Assembly: GCA_965644295.1 (NCBI GenBank)
Contig: CBFFRP010000179.1
Coordinates: 1-63,394, forward strand
DNA from: Paraphysomonas bandaiensis
Taxonomy: Eukaryota > Chrysophyceae
Length of the DNA stretch: 63,394 nucleotides
Direction of reading: 5' to 3'
Made by a program: the position numbers and the translations under genes. This document shows positions 1 through 12,633 of the stretch, one piece after another. The notes beneath the pieces were generated by a model. That model did not search any database. It was given only the letters and a program-made list of their open reading frames with translations, and was not told the DNA's origin. Positions within the stretch are counted from its first letter, which is position 1. Every line of letters begins with the position of its first letter.

Positions 1-635
1 ATTCATTGACGTTCACCAACTCTTTTTATCTCTACTACACCAACCATTTCTAGTACGATCTTACATCGCCACTATCTTGTACAGTCAGTATATTTCAGTT
101 TCATCACTACAATGGCTATCATATTATTGGTTCTCATAATAAAGCTAGCTACTACTGTATTCTTTGAGTAACGGTTATAATTCTAATATCTTGGAAACTA
201 CAGCTTTTAATTGGTTACAAACAGCAAACCTCAACAGCCGCTGCTAATATGAGCGTTATGTGGAGCCCAATTCTGGTCAAAAGAGCTTCTTTGAAGACAA
301 AATGGGGAAAATACTATATTGCAGTATACTATTCCCTATTCGAAGTCGTGCACACACAAACGTGACAATGTTCAAAATTTAGTTATCAAAACTAAGACAC
401 CTTTGATTATAATTTATTACTATTCGAAATCGCTTCGTGTGGAAGGCGGCTTCGTCTTCACATTTTACTATTACTTCACTTAACTTCAAATTCACAGTAC
501 GTTGATTTATCTCAAGCGCCAATGCAGTTTTTTAAATCTCCAGTGAATTACTTTTCAATATACAAGCTTCTTCACAGTAGACTCAAAGTTTGAGAATCAG
601 GAACATTAAGTTGCTGATTCAAAATATTTCGGATC
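1..635. other. Gene-free AT-rich stretch
   Basis: I see no coding region, repeat or RNA gene here. It is AT-rich and lies 3' of the Dispatched-like gene, whose stop codon is at 636-638 on the minus strand, so it should hold that gene's 3' UTR and terminator. No clear polyadenylation signal could be singled out. Confidence 0.5.
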
Positions 636-3600
636 TCACGGAGTAGCGTTCTGAGCATCACTCACTGTGTCCTCCAAATTCGAAGGACAGATTCGTGATA
701 CAACGATACTCTTGTTTTGGAGATACTTACGAATGTTCTGTACTCCAACCGGTATGCTCCCTATGGTGCCCTCTGGGCCAGCCAAATACAACATTGGCAT
801 GAAAAAGCACAGTGAATACATCCAGCTGAATAGAATAGTGGCTACAATAAGGACAGCCATCTTTACAAAGAATATCAATTGGCATGCAAACATGAACACT
901 CCGGCTCCAATGGTAGTTATCGCCCCACCAATCACTGTCAGCAACAGAACATGACTGGTCATTTCAAATTTGCTTTTCTTGTCACTTAACCCTTTTGCCT
1001 CGGCTTCGTTGTACATGTGCCCCAGATGTACTGTGTAATCAACAGAAAAACCAATGATAATGATACCCGCAATGCTCTCAGCAATGCCAAGGTTCCAATG
1101 CATAGAATAGTTTGTGAACCCCAACACACCGAACACAATGAAGAAAACAGTCAAAATTGCATAAAGTGCAATGATAACATTTCCGGTAGCGAACAATAGC
1201 ACCGCAAAGGCCACGGGGAATGCAATTGAAAGTCCTTGGTAGAACCCACTCACAATTCCCTCCTCTGACTTCATCCAGGAAAAAGCATACTCTCCAGAGT
1301 ACATGAGACTACTACAATCACACTCATCGCACTCCTCGTAGTTCTTCACTTTACGCACCAGGGAGTCTAACCGACTGGCTACTTCCTGTTTTAGTTTCAT
1401 CGAAGCTTGACTTTCCATCGTTGAAGTAAAAAATACACTTCCGAATTTTAGGTTACCTTCTATAAACCCAATTTCATCTTGCCAATCTGCGAATGCGTTG
1501 TACTTTTGGTTTTCCTCTTCCCTAAAGTTTGACAAGGTAGAATAAAAGCGAGTCTCTGACATATTGTATGTATCTTCTCCATATGTACTCTTCGCCCAGC
1601 TACGAAAGTCTTTCATGAAACACTCCGTAGTATTATCGCGTGCAATTCTCTTTGTTGGCTTGCATGCCTCTGACCGACACTCGTATGTGGTTATATCATC
1701 ACACATACGTATCATGGCTTTCTGACATGCAGGCTGAGCAAGATTCCAGTTTGAATCAAATTTTGCATCGCCACGGTTCTTTCCTGGTTTATAGATATTG
1801 AATGACCCACGATCTATTCCCTTAATTCCAAATGTAAATGTTACGGTTTCATACGAAGAGTCATCTGCGCCAAGAAAGCCATTGACCAATACGTCTTGAG
1901 CGCGGGTAAACATATGTCGTTCAGGATACCAATTCTCAACTTCAGTTGGCGGTGTCAGTTCCAAACCATACATAGCCCCGATAACGCCAAATACGAACAA
2001 GCCTGCCACCAATACCATGGCAACTACTGGTGCGTTCTTGCCGCTGCCCAACGGAATGCTAGCCTCAATAAATTTAATGTAGAAATCAACTACAGGTGAT
2101 TCATTTCCGATCGCAGAATTACTATTCTTATTCGATACGTCAGACGCTTCGACATTACCCATATGAGGCGACATTTCAGAATCTCCAACAACAGTTGGGA
2201 GCTCGATTACCGACACCACATTTTTCTCGGAGTCGTTACGCTCCATGATGTCAGGATCGCCAAGCATGACACTATCATACGATCCTACTGCATGCTCAGA
2301 ATTTCGGACGTCATTACGTTCGCCTTCCTCGTCCATATTCACAGTCTTCACTGGTATCTTTCGAGAAGAGGGTAAGCACGGGACCCAACGGTAGAAATAC
2401 ATTTCCGAAATGACCACAGCTGGGGGCATCAGGGTAACCACAAAAACAAAGTTCAGGACAATGCATGTTGCCGCAAACCAGCCAAACGTAGCAATAGGCA
2501 TAAGAGGGGAGAATCCAGTAGCAATGAAAGCGGCAGCGGTGGTGACACTGGTATTAAATACTGTAGATATTGTGTGCTATGGAAAAGATTATCAAGTACA
2601 CTCATATCCACTGATGCACGTACCTCATAACAGTAATTCAATCGCTTGTGTGTCAGCTCACGATCCCGTCCGTCAGATATGTCACCCTCAAACATGTTAG
2701 CTGTTTGCTTCCACGAATCTACCAGAACGAAAATATTATCGGCACCTACTCCAAGGACAATGAAAAGCACCAATATGTGTAGCTCTGAAAAGTAAGGGAT
2801 ATTATATACTCCTTTATACAGGAGTAAACTACAGGGAATGGAGCAAAATATCATATACATTCCAGTTGACGCAATAAAGAGAGACCTCGTGTGCACGCAT
2901 AACCACGTCCACACAAAGAGAATGCTGAATATTGAAAACACCAAGTCTGCGGCTACAACTCGTGTGGCTTCGTTGTCGACATTCCACACACTGTACCACA
3001 TCACTTCGACTTTATTCTCCGATGCAGACAACAAGTAAGGAGACGGGTAGTACGAAAATAAGCTATCCACACTTGCAGAGAGATCAAAAAAATCTAAAAG
3101 ATTTTCCTCCACACCATCTATCGCCCCGTTGATACCCGTGACGAACTTTTGGTACTCTTCTTTCTATACATAAAAAAGGGCCCATTAAAATTTAATTTAG
3201 AATGGAAAACAAGTCATTCTACCTGCTTATCTTCTTTTTCAGATACCGACTCGTATCCCTCTAAAGGAGCTCCAAATTGCCAAATGCTCTGAGCCTTAGT
3301 CGAATATCCCGTGCTCGTGGACTGTTTACTGAGCCAGTATCCATACTGCTCTTGACCTTCAGGCGTCTGCATTGCATCATACAATTCGTCACTTTTCTCT
3401 TCAACAGCAGCATCAGAGAGAAGGTTACAGCTCCACTGTGACAGGTTTTGAAATCCGTAAAAGTGTACTACAATTGACGTCGACGGCAACACACATTCTC
3501 CATTGCTATCAAGTAAGCAGTAATTTTCAAAGTCTTCATTAAGCGCAATGAGAGATTCAACTCGACACATATCAAGAAGATTCTGTGGGGTATATATATC

Positions 3601-3945
3601 CTTCTTATCTTTTGCTTCATGAATAAATATAAATGACTCCTCATATTCTTGTGTACGTACACCTGACTGAGTGTTTAACTTATCAGTACGTTCCACTGCA
3701 TCATTTAATGCATCTGAGTTACGTGATTCTTCAGTAGATGCAATGACCCAATCATATGGGGTTGGACTTGTAATTGTCGCATATCCCAATTGAATTACAG
3801 TGAACACCATAAGGAATATTATGATCACAGTACATGAACACATACGTATAGGATGGTATGACATTTCTCGTGTAATACGATATATCCATCCATTATCATG
3901 TCCTTTTTCTTTATCATGCATTGTCTGATGACTGTCTTTACCCAT
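636..3945 (-). CDS. Dispatched/Patched-like RND membrane protein
   Basis: Three exons on the minus strand, 3945-3223, 3163-2624 and 2576-636, join in phase 0 to about 1067 residues. The introns are 59 and 46 bp with GT-AG ends. A first membrane segment lies near residues 36-56, followed by a large extracytosolic loop. Exon 2 encodes a sterol-sensing-type block of hydrophobic helices ending in the motif GVGADNIFVLVDSW. Exon 3 continues with NTSVTTAAAF, a second luminal domain, and a second RND half containing GFSVDYTVHLGHMY. The two charged GxxxD-type helix-4 motifs and the roughly 12-helix plan are those of the Dispatched/Patched/NPC1 group, which move lipids or lipidated ligands across membranes using an ion gradient. 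Dispatched-like is the best fit; NPC1 is less likely because the cysteine-rich N-terminal domain is missing. The cargo is unknown. The exon 2-3 join was chosen because acceptor CCATAG at 2582-2577 keeps the family motif before TTAAAF. Confidence 0.88.
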
Positions 3946-5230
3946 CCTGAAATCAGATTGTGATAATACCCCCTGGTTAAGTCACTAGAAGGATGACTTA
4001 ATGAGCTTGATATAATGCCAGTCATCTTGCATGGAAATACATAGTTAGACTCTCTACACACTCCTACATACATAAGACTCTATCGAATTCTATGAAGATT
4101 TAACCAATTATATAAATAGATAGATATTTACAATGATATGATTGGATAATTGGAAACGTAGGAGAGAAAGTGGAGAAAGTTCGTCAGTGGGTTGATGAAT
4201 GGATGATAACTTCAATGTAATCCGTTGAAAAAAGAACGGATATATGGCCGAATTAAACGGATATTGTTATTTATTTTCATGTAGCCCGTTAATTAAACGC
4301 ATCATATGTAGCCCGTGTATAATATGTTACGTGAAATATCAGGATATCTATTGTTGACCAATCATATAATAATACAATCTGTTGATTTGATAAATGTAAA
4401 AAACTGCCACACAACCGTTAATACAATCTATCATGCACATGCATTGCATCCAGTCTCCATGCAACTCCATTGGAATGCAAATAGATATATAAAAGATGCT
4501 CTTAGAAGAAATGCTTTGCAACTTAACTCATCTGCAAGTAATACTGCACCAATCAAATTCAAGAAACATCATCGTGTCTACTAACGGGTGACTGTATTGT
4601 TTTCGGACTGTTGGCACTGCTGTAAGAGGGAATACGTCATGGATGTCATGAGGCTGATAGTGGCTCACTTGTCAATTTATTTGTAAGCTAATGATGTGTA
4701 GCCTGTAATCAAAACCTTGTGTGATATGACGAGAAACACTCCCGTTAAAACATTTTGAGATGATCCTTCTGCGTGTACTGTGGATATAAACACTCTCTTA
4801 TCTTTTCAAGATTTGTGAGAATGATTTGTGAGAGCTGAATTAGAGCGACTTTTTACATTCTCAATACACACACACGAAGATCGCATGCGATACTGGGACA
4901 GTCTGCTCTACAGGAACTGTCATGTATTAAGTTGTCTTATACACTCCTATATCTCTGGATGATATAGCAGATGATTCAGAAAGGTTACTCTCGCAATCAG
5001 TTCTTATAGATGCGTTTTAGGATTGGGAAGACGATGACAATCTATGTCACGATGAGATAGAGAATTTTGATTGGGAAGAAAACGATTAATAATTACTACT
5101 GGATCCTGCTTAAGAAAGAAAACGCTACGGTGGTATTCACTTATGTGGTGGTATACTCCTTTCATCAACTAACTAATTCTACAATATGATCAACATTCAA
5201 AAGTTCATTTTTATAATAGTAATGTAATAT
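3946..5230. other. Intergenic region, no supported gene
   Basis: Upstream region of the Dispatched-like gene. Short open frames exist (for example 4315-4584) but show no domain, splice logic or plausible composition. Around 4220-4320 short words such as CCGTTAATTAAACG recur, which looks like old repeat debris. Confidence 0.4.
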
Positions 5231-5254
5231 AAAAATTATAATAGTATTTTTGGG

Positions 5255-5317
5255 CCGGTTTAAAATGTTCTTCAATACTATTGGCAATAGTATTGCACTA
5301 TGCTATTCCCTAGCCTT
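5255..5317. repeat. Right end of a hAT-type element
   Basis: The stretch ending ATTCCCTAGCCTTG, with GGCCGGTTTAAA and CAATAGTATTGCA before it, matches the right end of the hAT-type family seen complete at 20750-21567. It is a diverged copy whose left end could not be placed. Confidence 0.55.
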
Positions 5318-5847
5318 GTAAAAATATATTGTACAACACTCTTTCATCTTAATTGCGTTAAGCATTTGTTAACATCTTGTTAAAAAATTTCAGTCAGTGT
5401 TCAGCATCTAGCGTTATGACACTCAATATATATATATATATATATGCCTTCAACAAAGTTGGACTTGCATCTTTTTGTGGTGCTCTGGGGGATAAGTACC
5501 GGAGATATTTCTCAGGAAAACTACCGCGAGCCGCATATATAATCAGCATATATTGTTCTGTCCACTCATAGCCAAATGTTTATGTGGTACAAGGGACACC
5601 AAAATATAATTTTATTTTCTTGGAGTTTATTATCAAAATTATTTATTTATTTTCATTCTCAAAATTCGGATCATTGACAATGGAAGTTGCTTTTCTTTTT
5701 TGCAGATAGTGAATACTTTGCCCCGAAATCCCTCAATAAGCCATCAAAAATGTTCCGGCATTCATAAAGATTCACTTGACTTGTTGATCCTCCTGTTTGA
5801 AGCAACTTCCTCAGATCATCTACAAGGGCGATGATATCGGTATTCTG

Positions 5848-6140
5848 TCAAGGAGTAGGAATCATATCAGTAACTGCATGCGGTAAGTCTTCGATTTTTA
5901 AAACATGATTTTTTATACACATCCATTTAACGAGAACCTGATATATAGAAGCCCATCTTGTGACATTTATCCTTTCTGGCAGCCCACTGGTTTGGCCAGG
6001 CAGCAAGGAAGCATTCTTAATCTTCTTCAACTTCCCCATTAGTAGGTCTACTTTCCGAATAAGAGGCCTAATGCCTTCGTCAGTCTTGTCACATCTCCTT
6101 GGTTATTTGCTACCAATGAGTTCATTGACATCAAGATTTA
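5848..6140 (-). pseudogene. hAT-like transposase fragment
   Basis: On the minus strand the frame reads KVDLLMGKLKKIKN, then a short gap, then LPERINVTRWASIYQVL. The VTRW-S/T-x-Y block preceded by a lysine-rich helix is typical of the middle of hAT/BED-type transposases. The frame meets a stop near 6106 and the peptide continues (ELIGSK) only across it, so this is a decayed remnant. No terminal repeats belonging to it were identified. Confidence 0.5.
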
Positions 6141-6205
6141 GTCGGTGATATGCACATCCAACTAGGGGTAAATGTTCCTACTTTTGTATGCATTCATCGT
6201 AGTAG

Positions 6206-6400
6206 TGAATGTCTGATTATTTAGCAATAGGCGTTGAGACCTTGCATCAATTAGTGGCTAGAAGAATGCTAGTCATACTAGTTAGACCACTACCCGTAAC
6301 TAATCAATACAAACTCTTTTATCCTACTATTTAACGCTACGAAAGCTGCTTGTGCGTCGCCGCAAGCACCAAGGTGCAACCACTTCCGTTCTTTTTGTGT
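6206..6400 (+). repeat. Copy A of a TIR repeat family (AGCAATAGGCG / GCTACGAAAGCTGC)
   Basis: Begins with GTGAATGTCTGATTATTTAG and AGCAATAGGCGTT and ends with GCTACGAAAGCTGCTTGTGC followed by CGCAAGCACCAAGGTGCAA. The same words recur at 22258-22360, 29229-29420, 29880-30075 (inverted) and 52955-53110. It is a long terminal inverted repeat of a DNA transposon family. This copy stands alone and abuts the LINE fragment. Confidence 0.7.
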
Positions 6401-6435
6401 GATATGAAATTCGCCTTTATCGTGTGTCCGTGGAC

Positions 6436-8098
6436 TCACCGGCGCTTTTGATCTGGGGGTCTCCCTTTGGGATGGGTCTCCATTGGTTTTGGAGGGGGCT
6501 CAGCATTCTGAATTAGGGTCCTGAGTGCACCTAGTTCCAGATGTGTGGGTTGGGAGTGGTGGGGATTGTTGTGAGGAGGAGTTGGGTTTGTAGTATGTGT
6601 TACTGTGCTCCTGTGGGGCCGCGGGTGTAGATAGAGTTGTCGAAGCCGTCGGCGTTGTGGAGGTCTGGGCAGTCCAGTGCTCTGTCGGGTAGGACCTGTG
6701 AGGTGTGCACGTGTGTCTGGAGTCGGATACGCTGTGGGGGGTCTTCGTTGGACCCCTAGTAGTCGAAGGACTCTCGGACGTTGTCTTGACTGACTGCGTT
6801 TCGGACGGGGTCTCGGGAGTAGCCTGGGCGGCCTTTTGGACATGGTGATATAGCGACAACCGCGATCCTGTAACATAAGCTTCGCTGCAGTGTAAAGCGG
6901 TTGCAGGAGATTAATAACCACTGTTTCTAGGTTCCGTAGACTGTGAACCGTCAGGTGGTTGTGTATGTCATCTCCGAAGACCGTTTCCAGTTGGGCTGCT
7001 GTGATGGTTCCAGTCCAGTATCTCTCGACCTGTGGGATGGAGGGATTCCAGGCTCTGCTGGAGAGTCTCCGTAGTGCAGATGTGATCCAGTTGGGTAAGT
7101 TCTGAGTTCTCTGTATTTCGTGTAGCACATTTTTATGCGATTGAAATGCAGTTTCCCTTATTTGGGTGATGGATTCATGTGTGCAGTCGAGGCACATATG
7201 TTTTAGGGAATCTAGTCGAAACCCGCAGTCAGAGCATGCGGCTTTGGTCAGGTCAAGCCCCTGTTTGGTTTTGGCCCGGTTCCTCCCTATGCAGAAAGAT
7301 TTGTCCCATGTCAGTGCCGTGTTGAGAATTCTTTGGCGTAGATTTGAGCTGAGTTTGTCTTTGGATGCACTGCCATCCGCTTGAGCTAGTTTGCGCGGGA
7401 GGTGTACTCCGCTATTGGTCCAGTAGCCAGGCGCTCGATCAGGATTGTTTCCGTAGCGTTGATCTCTGGTTGAAGTGTAGTTCTCAAGTGTCCTTAGGTC
7501 GCAGAGATCTTGGAAATCAGTAAGGAGTGGGCTAGAGTAGTATGGCCGTCTTGTACTGTGCAAACGCCAGTGCCATAATCCAGCGGTTAGTAAGCGTTCA
7601 ATGGCACTGTCAATCGCAATTGTACAGACAGTGTAGTTATTTTTTCCAAGGATGCGATCGACTTCATGCCAGTCTTCACCCGCGACTGCGTCCGCAATAT
7701 AGATGCCCTTGTCCTCAAACGTCCACTCCGTTTCATCTGTGGTACGTCGTTCGGGATGGGACCTCACCCAGGTCACCTGTCGTTTGCAATCTCTACTGGC
7801 CGCGATGCTTTCGAGTAGTACCCCTTTTGCACGGTGACCGAGAGCTCTGCGTCTTGTGGAGAGTGCTTCCTCAGTACGGGTGCACACTGCCTGACAGTCT
7901 GTGTGGCTGCTTATGTGTTCGGGAATGCGTGTTGAGAGTATAAGCCCCATGGCTGTGCCTATGAGTTCATATGCGTATGAGTCCAAACCTGGCACATCAC
8001 GAAAGGGTGTATCTAGTCGTAGTATTATGGTTGTACCATCTTCCCAGGCATTTTCTGGGGGTAAGTAGACGACCGCTGCACCTCCTCGGTGTGTCCAT
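6436..8098 (-). mobile_element. 3' fragment of a LINE: RNase H and CCHC finger
   Basis: An open frame (7995-6436, continuing in frame up to about 8098) encodes the C-terminal part of a non-LTR retrotransposon. The upstream residues RGGAAVVYLPPENAW, then AYELIGTAMGL, DCQAV and VTWVRSHPE...DKGIYIADAVAG follow the order of RNase H motifs (second and third acidic residues, then the D of the last helix). Further on there is a CxxC-x8-H-x4-C finger (ACSDCG, then KHMCLDC) of the type found at LINE C termini. The extreme C terminus is arginine/proline-rich and may be out of frame. Reverse transcriptase is absent. A stop codon at about 8099 and a hAT fragment at 8118 mark the 5' break, so this is a 5'-truncated dead copy. 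It could belong to the same lineage as the LINE at 55-59 kb, but the two share no overlapping segment, so this cannot be tested within the window. Confidence 0.8.
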
Positions 8099-8117
8099 CA
8101 TTCAGATGTCTCTTCTT

Positions 8118-8453
8118 ATCACTATATGATATATATATTTTATATTAAGAGAATTACTGTACCTGCTGTACATACATGTGTAGAGTACTGTTTGAGCTGG
8201 CGATGCATAACAAATAGAAAATAACATCAAAAGTAGGCTTTCTTTCTTATTTTCCAGATATATATAATATATATACATGGACTTATATTTTTTACCCTAC
8301 AGTTAAAAAGCTTTCTGTATATGACTATCATAATATTGATTGCAATATATTGTGAGCTACAATAACAGAAACAATATTGATGGAATATTTTACCAGTCCA
8401 CCAATCAATATATTTTACAATATATTGCAATACAATATTGTACTCTATCCCTT
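8118..8453 (-). repeat. hAT-type element fragment (left part)
   Basis: In reverse orientation this carries a diverged left end (GAAGGGATAGAGTACAATATTG), the CAATATATTGTAAAATATATT word, TTGGTGGACTGG, and the internal stretch shared with 38579-38920, including GCTCAAACAGTACTCTACAC. It is a copy of the family seen complete at 20750-21567 but lacks the right half. Confidence 0.7.
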
Positions 8454-8761
8454 CTACATTCACTACTCTCAATATATGCACGTAAATATTCCTTTGTTAT
8501 TAGTTCATGCACATCGAAATCTCGAGTATTTGAGAAAGATAAATGGATTCGATTCAATTTTAACTATAATTATTAGATGTGATTACGTCAGGAACAAACC
8601 ATCGCGACAGACCAATGATGTTAGAATATCATATAAAGGGTTAGCATCTCCTACAACGTAAGACTGCAACTAATGATACCTAAATAATCGATACTTTTGA
8701 GGTAATGTAGTCTCGTACTGATCAAGTATCCGAAACAAGCAAACAGGTAGGTAGGCATACA

Positions 8762-11700
8762 CTACAGCTGAATAGCTGAAAACTTTTCGCTTGTTTCAGG
8801 AGACCTTTGCCGGTTGCGAATGTACTCTACAGGATAATGTATAAACATATGTAACAATAATAATATCAGTAGTAGCTATAGTTGCAAAACAGTGTAATAT
8901 TCAGCATTTTAGTTCTGAACTCACCAAGTGTGTTGCGGTAGTGGGCTTTCACAGCTGACCCCATCGGCTGGGCAGCTGCTCCCTGTCCTCCATCCTCGGA
9001 TCCCATCTGTTCGTTAATAAGGGCGATCAGGCCGCTCAAATATCGCACGTGGATAAGTGGGTTGTTGTTCTCGAAGTAAAATATGTATCTGAAGTAGAGC
9101 ACACCCGTCAGTATGTCACGTATAAACAAACCGATAGTACAAATGTAAGCAATGGACACGCAGAATGCAGAAGTATATATGAATAGTAAAAATACAAACC
9201 TGTCCAAGATCTCCACGAATATGTTGGGGTTACACACAGAGGCAATCTTAAGTGATCTTTGCATGCACTCCAGCACCCTGTCACAATCTGCATACCTCGC
9301 CCCATGCGTAGACGGCTCTTCTTCTCCATCAACAATTGTTGGTGGATCCTTGGGCCAAAACAAGTGGGAACAAAGGGTAACCATACGGCACTGATCGGGT
9401 TTCTTAAGGAGTTTGTTGGCATACTACACACATGAGGGAAATTTAAAAAATCAACGCTTAAAGCAAAAGCCAGATGCTGTAATCTCAAAGCTCACAATTG
9501 TGTGATAACAGCACAATGTGGGAAAAATTTCACATATACTGTTTCCATAATACCACTTCCTGTACCAACCTGTGCAGTTTTGGTGATTAGTGCCTCGTAG
9601 TCCTCGGTGGGGAAGTTGCGGCAGTTCAACAGGGTGCCAATAATAGCCGTCAAGGCACGAACTTGGGCCTTGCTCTCACTGATTTCACACTCATAGATAA
9701 GCAAACCCTCTTTCACAAACTCGTACGCAATAGCAGAGAAGTTGCATGCATCCGCCGCCTGGAGATCAACAAATTAATAGGCATATATGACAAGAGCAGG
9801 AACATGTGTCAGATGCATTCATATCGAATTGCTACGCAGTTAACAAGTAGCGTGCACGATTCCAACAAACATTACCTGTGCAGCTTGTAGGAAAAGTTTC
9901 ATTGATATTTCTGGATGAGAGGTTGCCATGGCGGTGACAATCTCAATGATAAATTGGAACACCTTTCGGGTGCTGTATTGCGGGGGAGCATCTTGCTCCA
10001 TTGAAGCCGCCTTTTCTCTTGCAAGCACGCGTTTAGCAAGTGATAATGCAGCGAACACCAGTGGAACAAGTGTAAACTGAATGCGTTGGGCACCGCCATT
10101 AATAAACTTCGTCCGCGCGGCGACAAAAATACGCAACAAGACATCTGTGTCGTCATTTTGCATTAAATGTACAACTTTCGCAACAAGCATTTGCTCCTCC
10201 TTAAACTGATCATCAATAGGAGGCTCTTTGCCATCCTCATCAGCTTCTCTAGTTGTGCCATCGGGATCCTTAAGAAGGGGTGTAATGATCTCAAACAGCT
10301 GTTCAGCCTGATCCACTTCAGTAAGGAGAGCATTACGAGCAACAACACTTCGCAGGAGTGAGGCTGCAACTTCCTTCCAATTACCCCATGGTAAGAAAGA
10401 CATGAGCGTAGGATACTGTTGCAGACTTAACACCTTTAGGGCGAGGGAGGATAACGGGGCTGAGAGAAGCTGCTCAATCTGCGCGGTGGTATCTCGCAAG
10501 GACTTCGTGGTGGGGTGTGCACCCTCGGCGGCCAAGGTCGCTTGGAAATCACTTTTCTCTATTAGTGCAACACTCGCTGCCAGACAGTGCGAAACATAAT
10601 CCAGCTTATTCGGGTAGCACTTCAAGGAGAAGTTTGTAAGGGCCGTCTGAAGCCGCAAGGTTTCAGTAAGAGTCAAATTAGTGCGGTTCTCGATAAGAGT
10701 TGTGATACAATCGTTGAACATCTTAAACGCATGAACCTCTGAAGGAATCTGACCAGTGTTATTAGCCGCATAGTATGCCAGGCGATCCATCATGGCCTCA
10801 AGTATCGCCCGGACGTTAACCTTGTCCTTCAAATTGGCGCACGTGTTCAAGAATGGCTCAAGAGTAGCAAGATGAAACTCATCAGGAAAAACCTGTATGG
10901 TGCAGTCCATCAGGTACGACTGGGCGATAGTGTCTTTGCACAACACAACTTGCTCCAGGATCTTAGGAAGAACGTTGGCGCGGTACTCCTGTAGATCAAG
11001 ACCCTCGAGTTCACTCAAACGGACAAGGTTAGTGCCGACAAGAATGCGCAGATCTTGACGCTCTTTCTCGCGCTTCTTGCGGTCCTCCTTGGCGCCCTGG
11101 TTCTGCAAACGTACCCAAAGGCGATTAGCCTGCTCAAAATTTTGGAGGACAAAATCGTAAGCATCTTGAACATTTCCACCAGTTCCTTCAAATGCGGAAC
11201 CTGTATCAGGGAGCCGCTTTTTAGTCACATGGCTGAGGTAATTGCGGAGAAATAGACCCCTCATTGGATGCTGTACTCCTTTGATCATATCAACCAAATC
11301 TTTCAGAATATCTTTTGCTGGGGCTTCTTGAGAGTCAATGTAGACACCACCCACACAACAGAGAAGGTAAAGACGTGGAAGTACTTGAGAGCACGCTTGA
11401 ACTTTCTCATAGATTTCTTGAATCTTATGCCCATTTCGTTGAAGAGTTAAGAAGTACTCTTCCATCTCTCTCATCTCATCAAGAACATTCATATAAAGTT
11501 CATAGTAGTTTTTTGGTGTGAGTTTACTAGTGCGAAGTTCTCTGAGCATTTCAGTGGCATGGTCTAATGCTAGTTTGACATTATCTCCATCCTATACCAT
11601 AAAATACAGATATTAACACCGCATACACTCAATATAACACACATCTATATATACATCTATATATATACATATATAACATACCAGACACATACATACACAC

Positions 11701-11907
11701 ATATCACACACACATATATATATAGAGAGAGAGAGAGAGGAAGGGAGGGAGGGGGGTACGTACCATCGCCCGCTTCATAAAAAATGCTTGTTCCTTAACC
11801 TTCGTGACGGCCTCATCCACCAGCCTGTTAAGTTTATTAAAGATATCCACAAGAGATACATGTATGTATATATACCGCAACTGATCTGATTCATTTATAG
11901 CTGACAT
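8762..11907 (-). CDS. VPS35: Vacuolar protein sorting 35, retromer core subunit
   Basis: Seven exons on the minus strand, 11907-11876, 11824-11764, 11591-9876, 9758-9570, 9423-9200, 9088-8925 and 8826-8762, join in consistent phase to 816 residues (human VPS35 is 796). VPS35 is the alpha-solenoid scaffold of retromer. It binds VPS26 at its N terminus and VPS29 at its C terminus and recycles receptors from endosomes. The family signature is clear: VKEQAFFMKRAM near the N terminus, ELRTSKLTPKNYYELYM, the conserved PRLYLL motif near residue 103 needed for VPS26/Rab7 binding, and a C-terminal solenoid with YEFVKEGLLIYE, SKAQVRALTAIIGTL, NKLLKKPDQCRMV and CSHLFW. The two tiny first exons were placed from phase and homology. 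Intron 2 holds TA-rich and GA microsatellites. The gene is head-to-head with a candidate small gene across an (ATGT)n array. Confidence 0.96.
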
Positions 11908-12219
11908 CCTCCTTGCAGTCTCACAGAGATATGTGGTTTAATGAGGGGGGGTAAGGGTGATGTATATATATATATGTGTGTATGTGTGGAGAGAAGTGAT
12001 TGATATGCCGTGTATATATATATATATATATATGCAGACACACACACACACAGAGAGAGGGGAGTGTATGTAGAGGTGTGGAGTGCAGGTGATGCTATCC
12101 TACCTGACATGGTGCATTGTGTGTTGTGTGGGTAGCTTTGTAGGTATGTATATATGTATGTCTGCATGTAGGTAGGTAGGTAGGTACGAGCGTAGGGAGG
12201 TACGATCCCAGTATGTAGT

Positions 12220-12575
12220 TATGTATGTATGTATGTATGTATGTATGTATGTATGTATGTATGTATGTATGTATGTATGTATGTATGTATGTATGTATGT
12301 ATGTATGTATGTATGTATGTATGTATGTATGTATGTATGTATGTATGTATGTATGTATGTATGTATGTATGTATGTATGTATGTATGTATGTATGTATGT
12401 ATGTATGTATGTATGTATGTATGTATGTATGTATGTATGTATGTATGTATGTATGTATGTATGTATGTATGTATGTATGTATGTATGCATGTATGTATGT
12501 ATGTATGTATGTATGTATGTATGTATGTATGTATGTATGTATGTATGTATGTATGTATGTATGTATGTATGTATG
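12220..12575. repeat. (ATGT)n microsatellite, about 89 units
   Basis: An almost perfect tetranucleotide array of about 356 bp, with one visible interruption (ATGC near 12487). It lies between the VPS35 start (11907, minus) and the start of a candidate small gene (12634, plus). It is open in several frames on both strands only because a 4-bp repeat lacks stop codons. Confidence 0.98.
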
Positions 12576-12633
12576 AAGAGCCATCGCTTCTGTTGTCCAT
12601 GTATTGGGCAGTGTAAACGACCATCTCTGCATA

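Noticed and set aside
2578-2623. Alternative exon 2-3 junction of the Dispatched-like gene at acceptor CTACAG (about 2565)
   Set aside because: It puts the next exon out of frame with exon 2, whereas CCATAG keeps phase and the family motif before TTAAAF.
4315-4584. 89-codon plus-strand frame
   Set aside because: Low-complexity AT-rich sequence, no plausible protein features or splicing.
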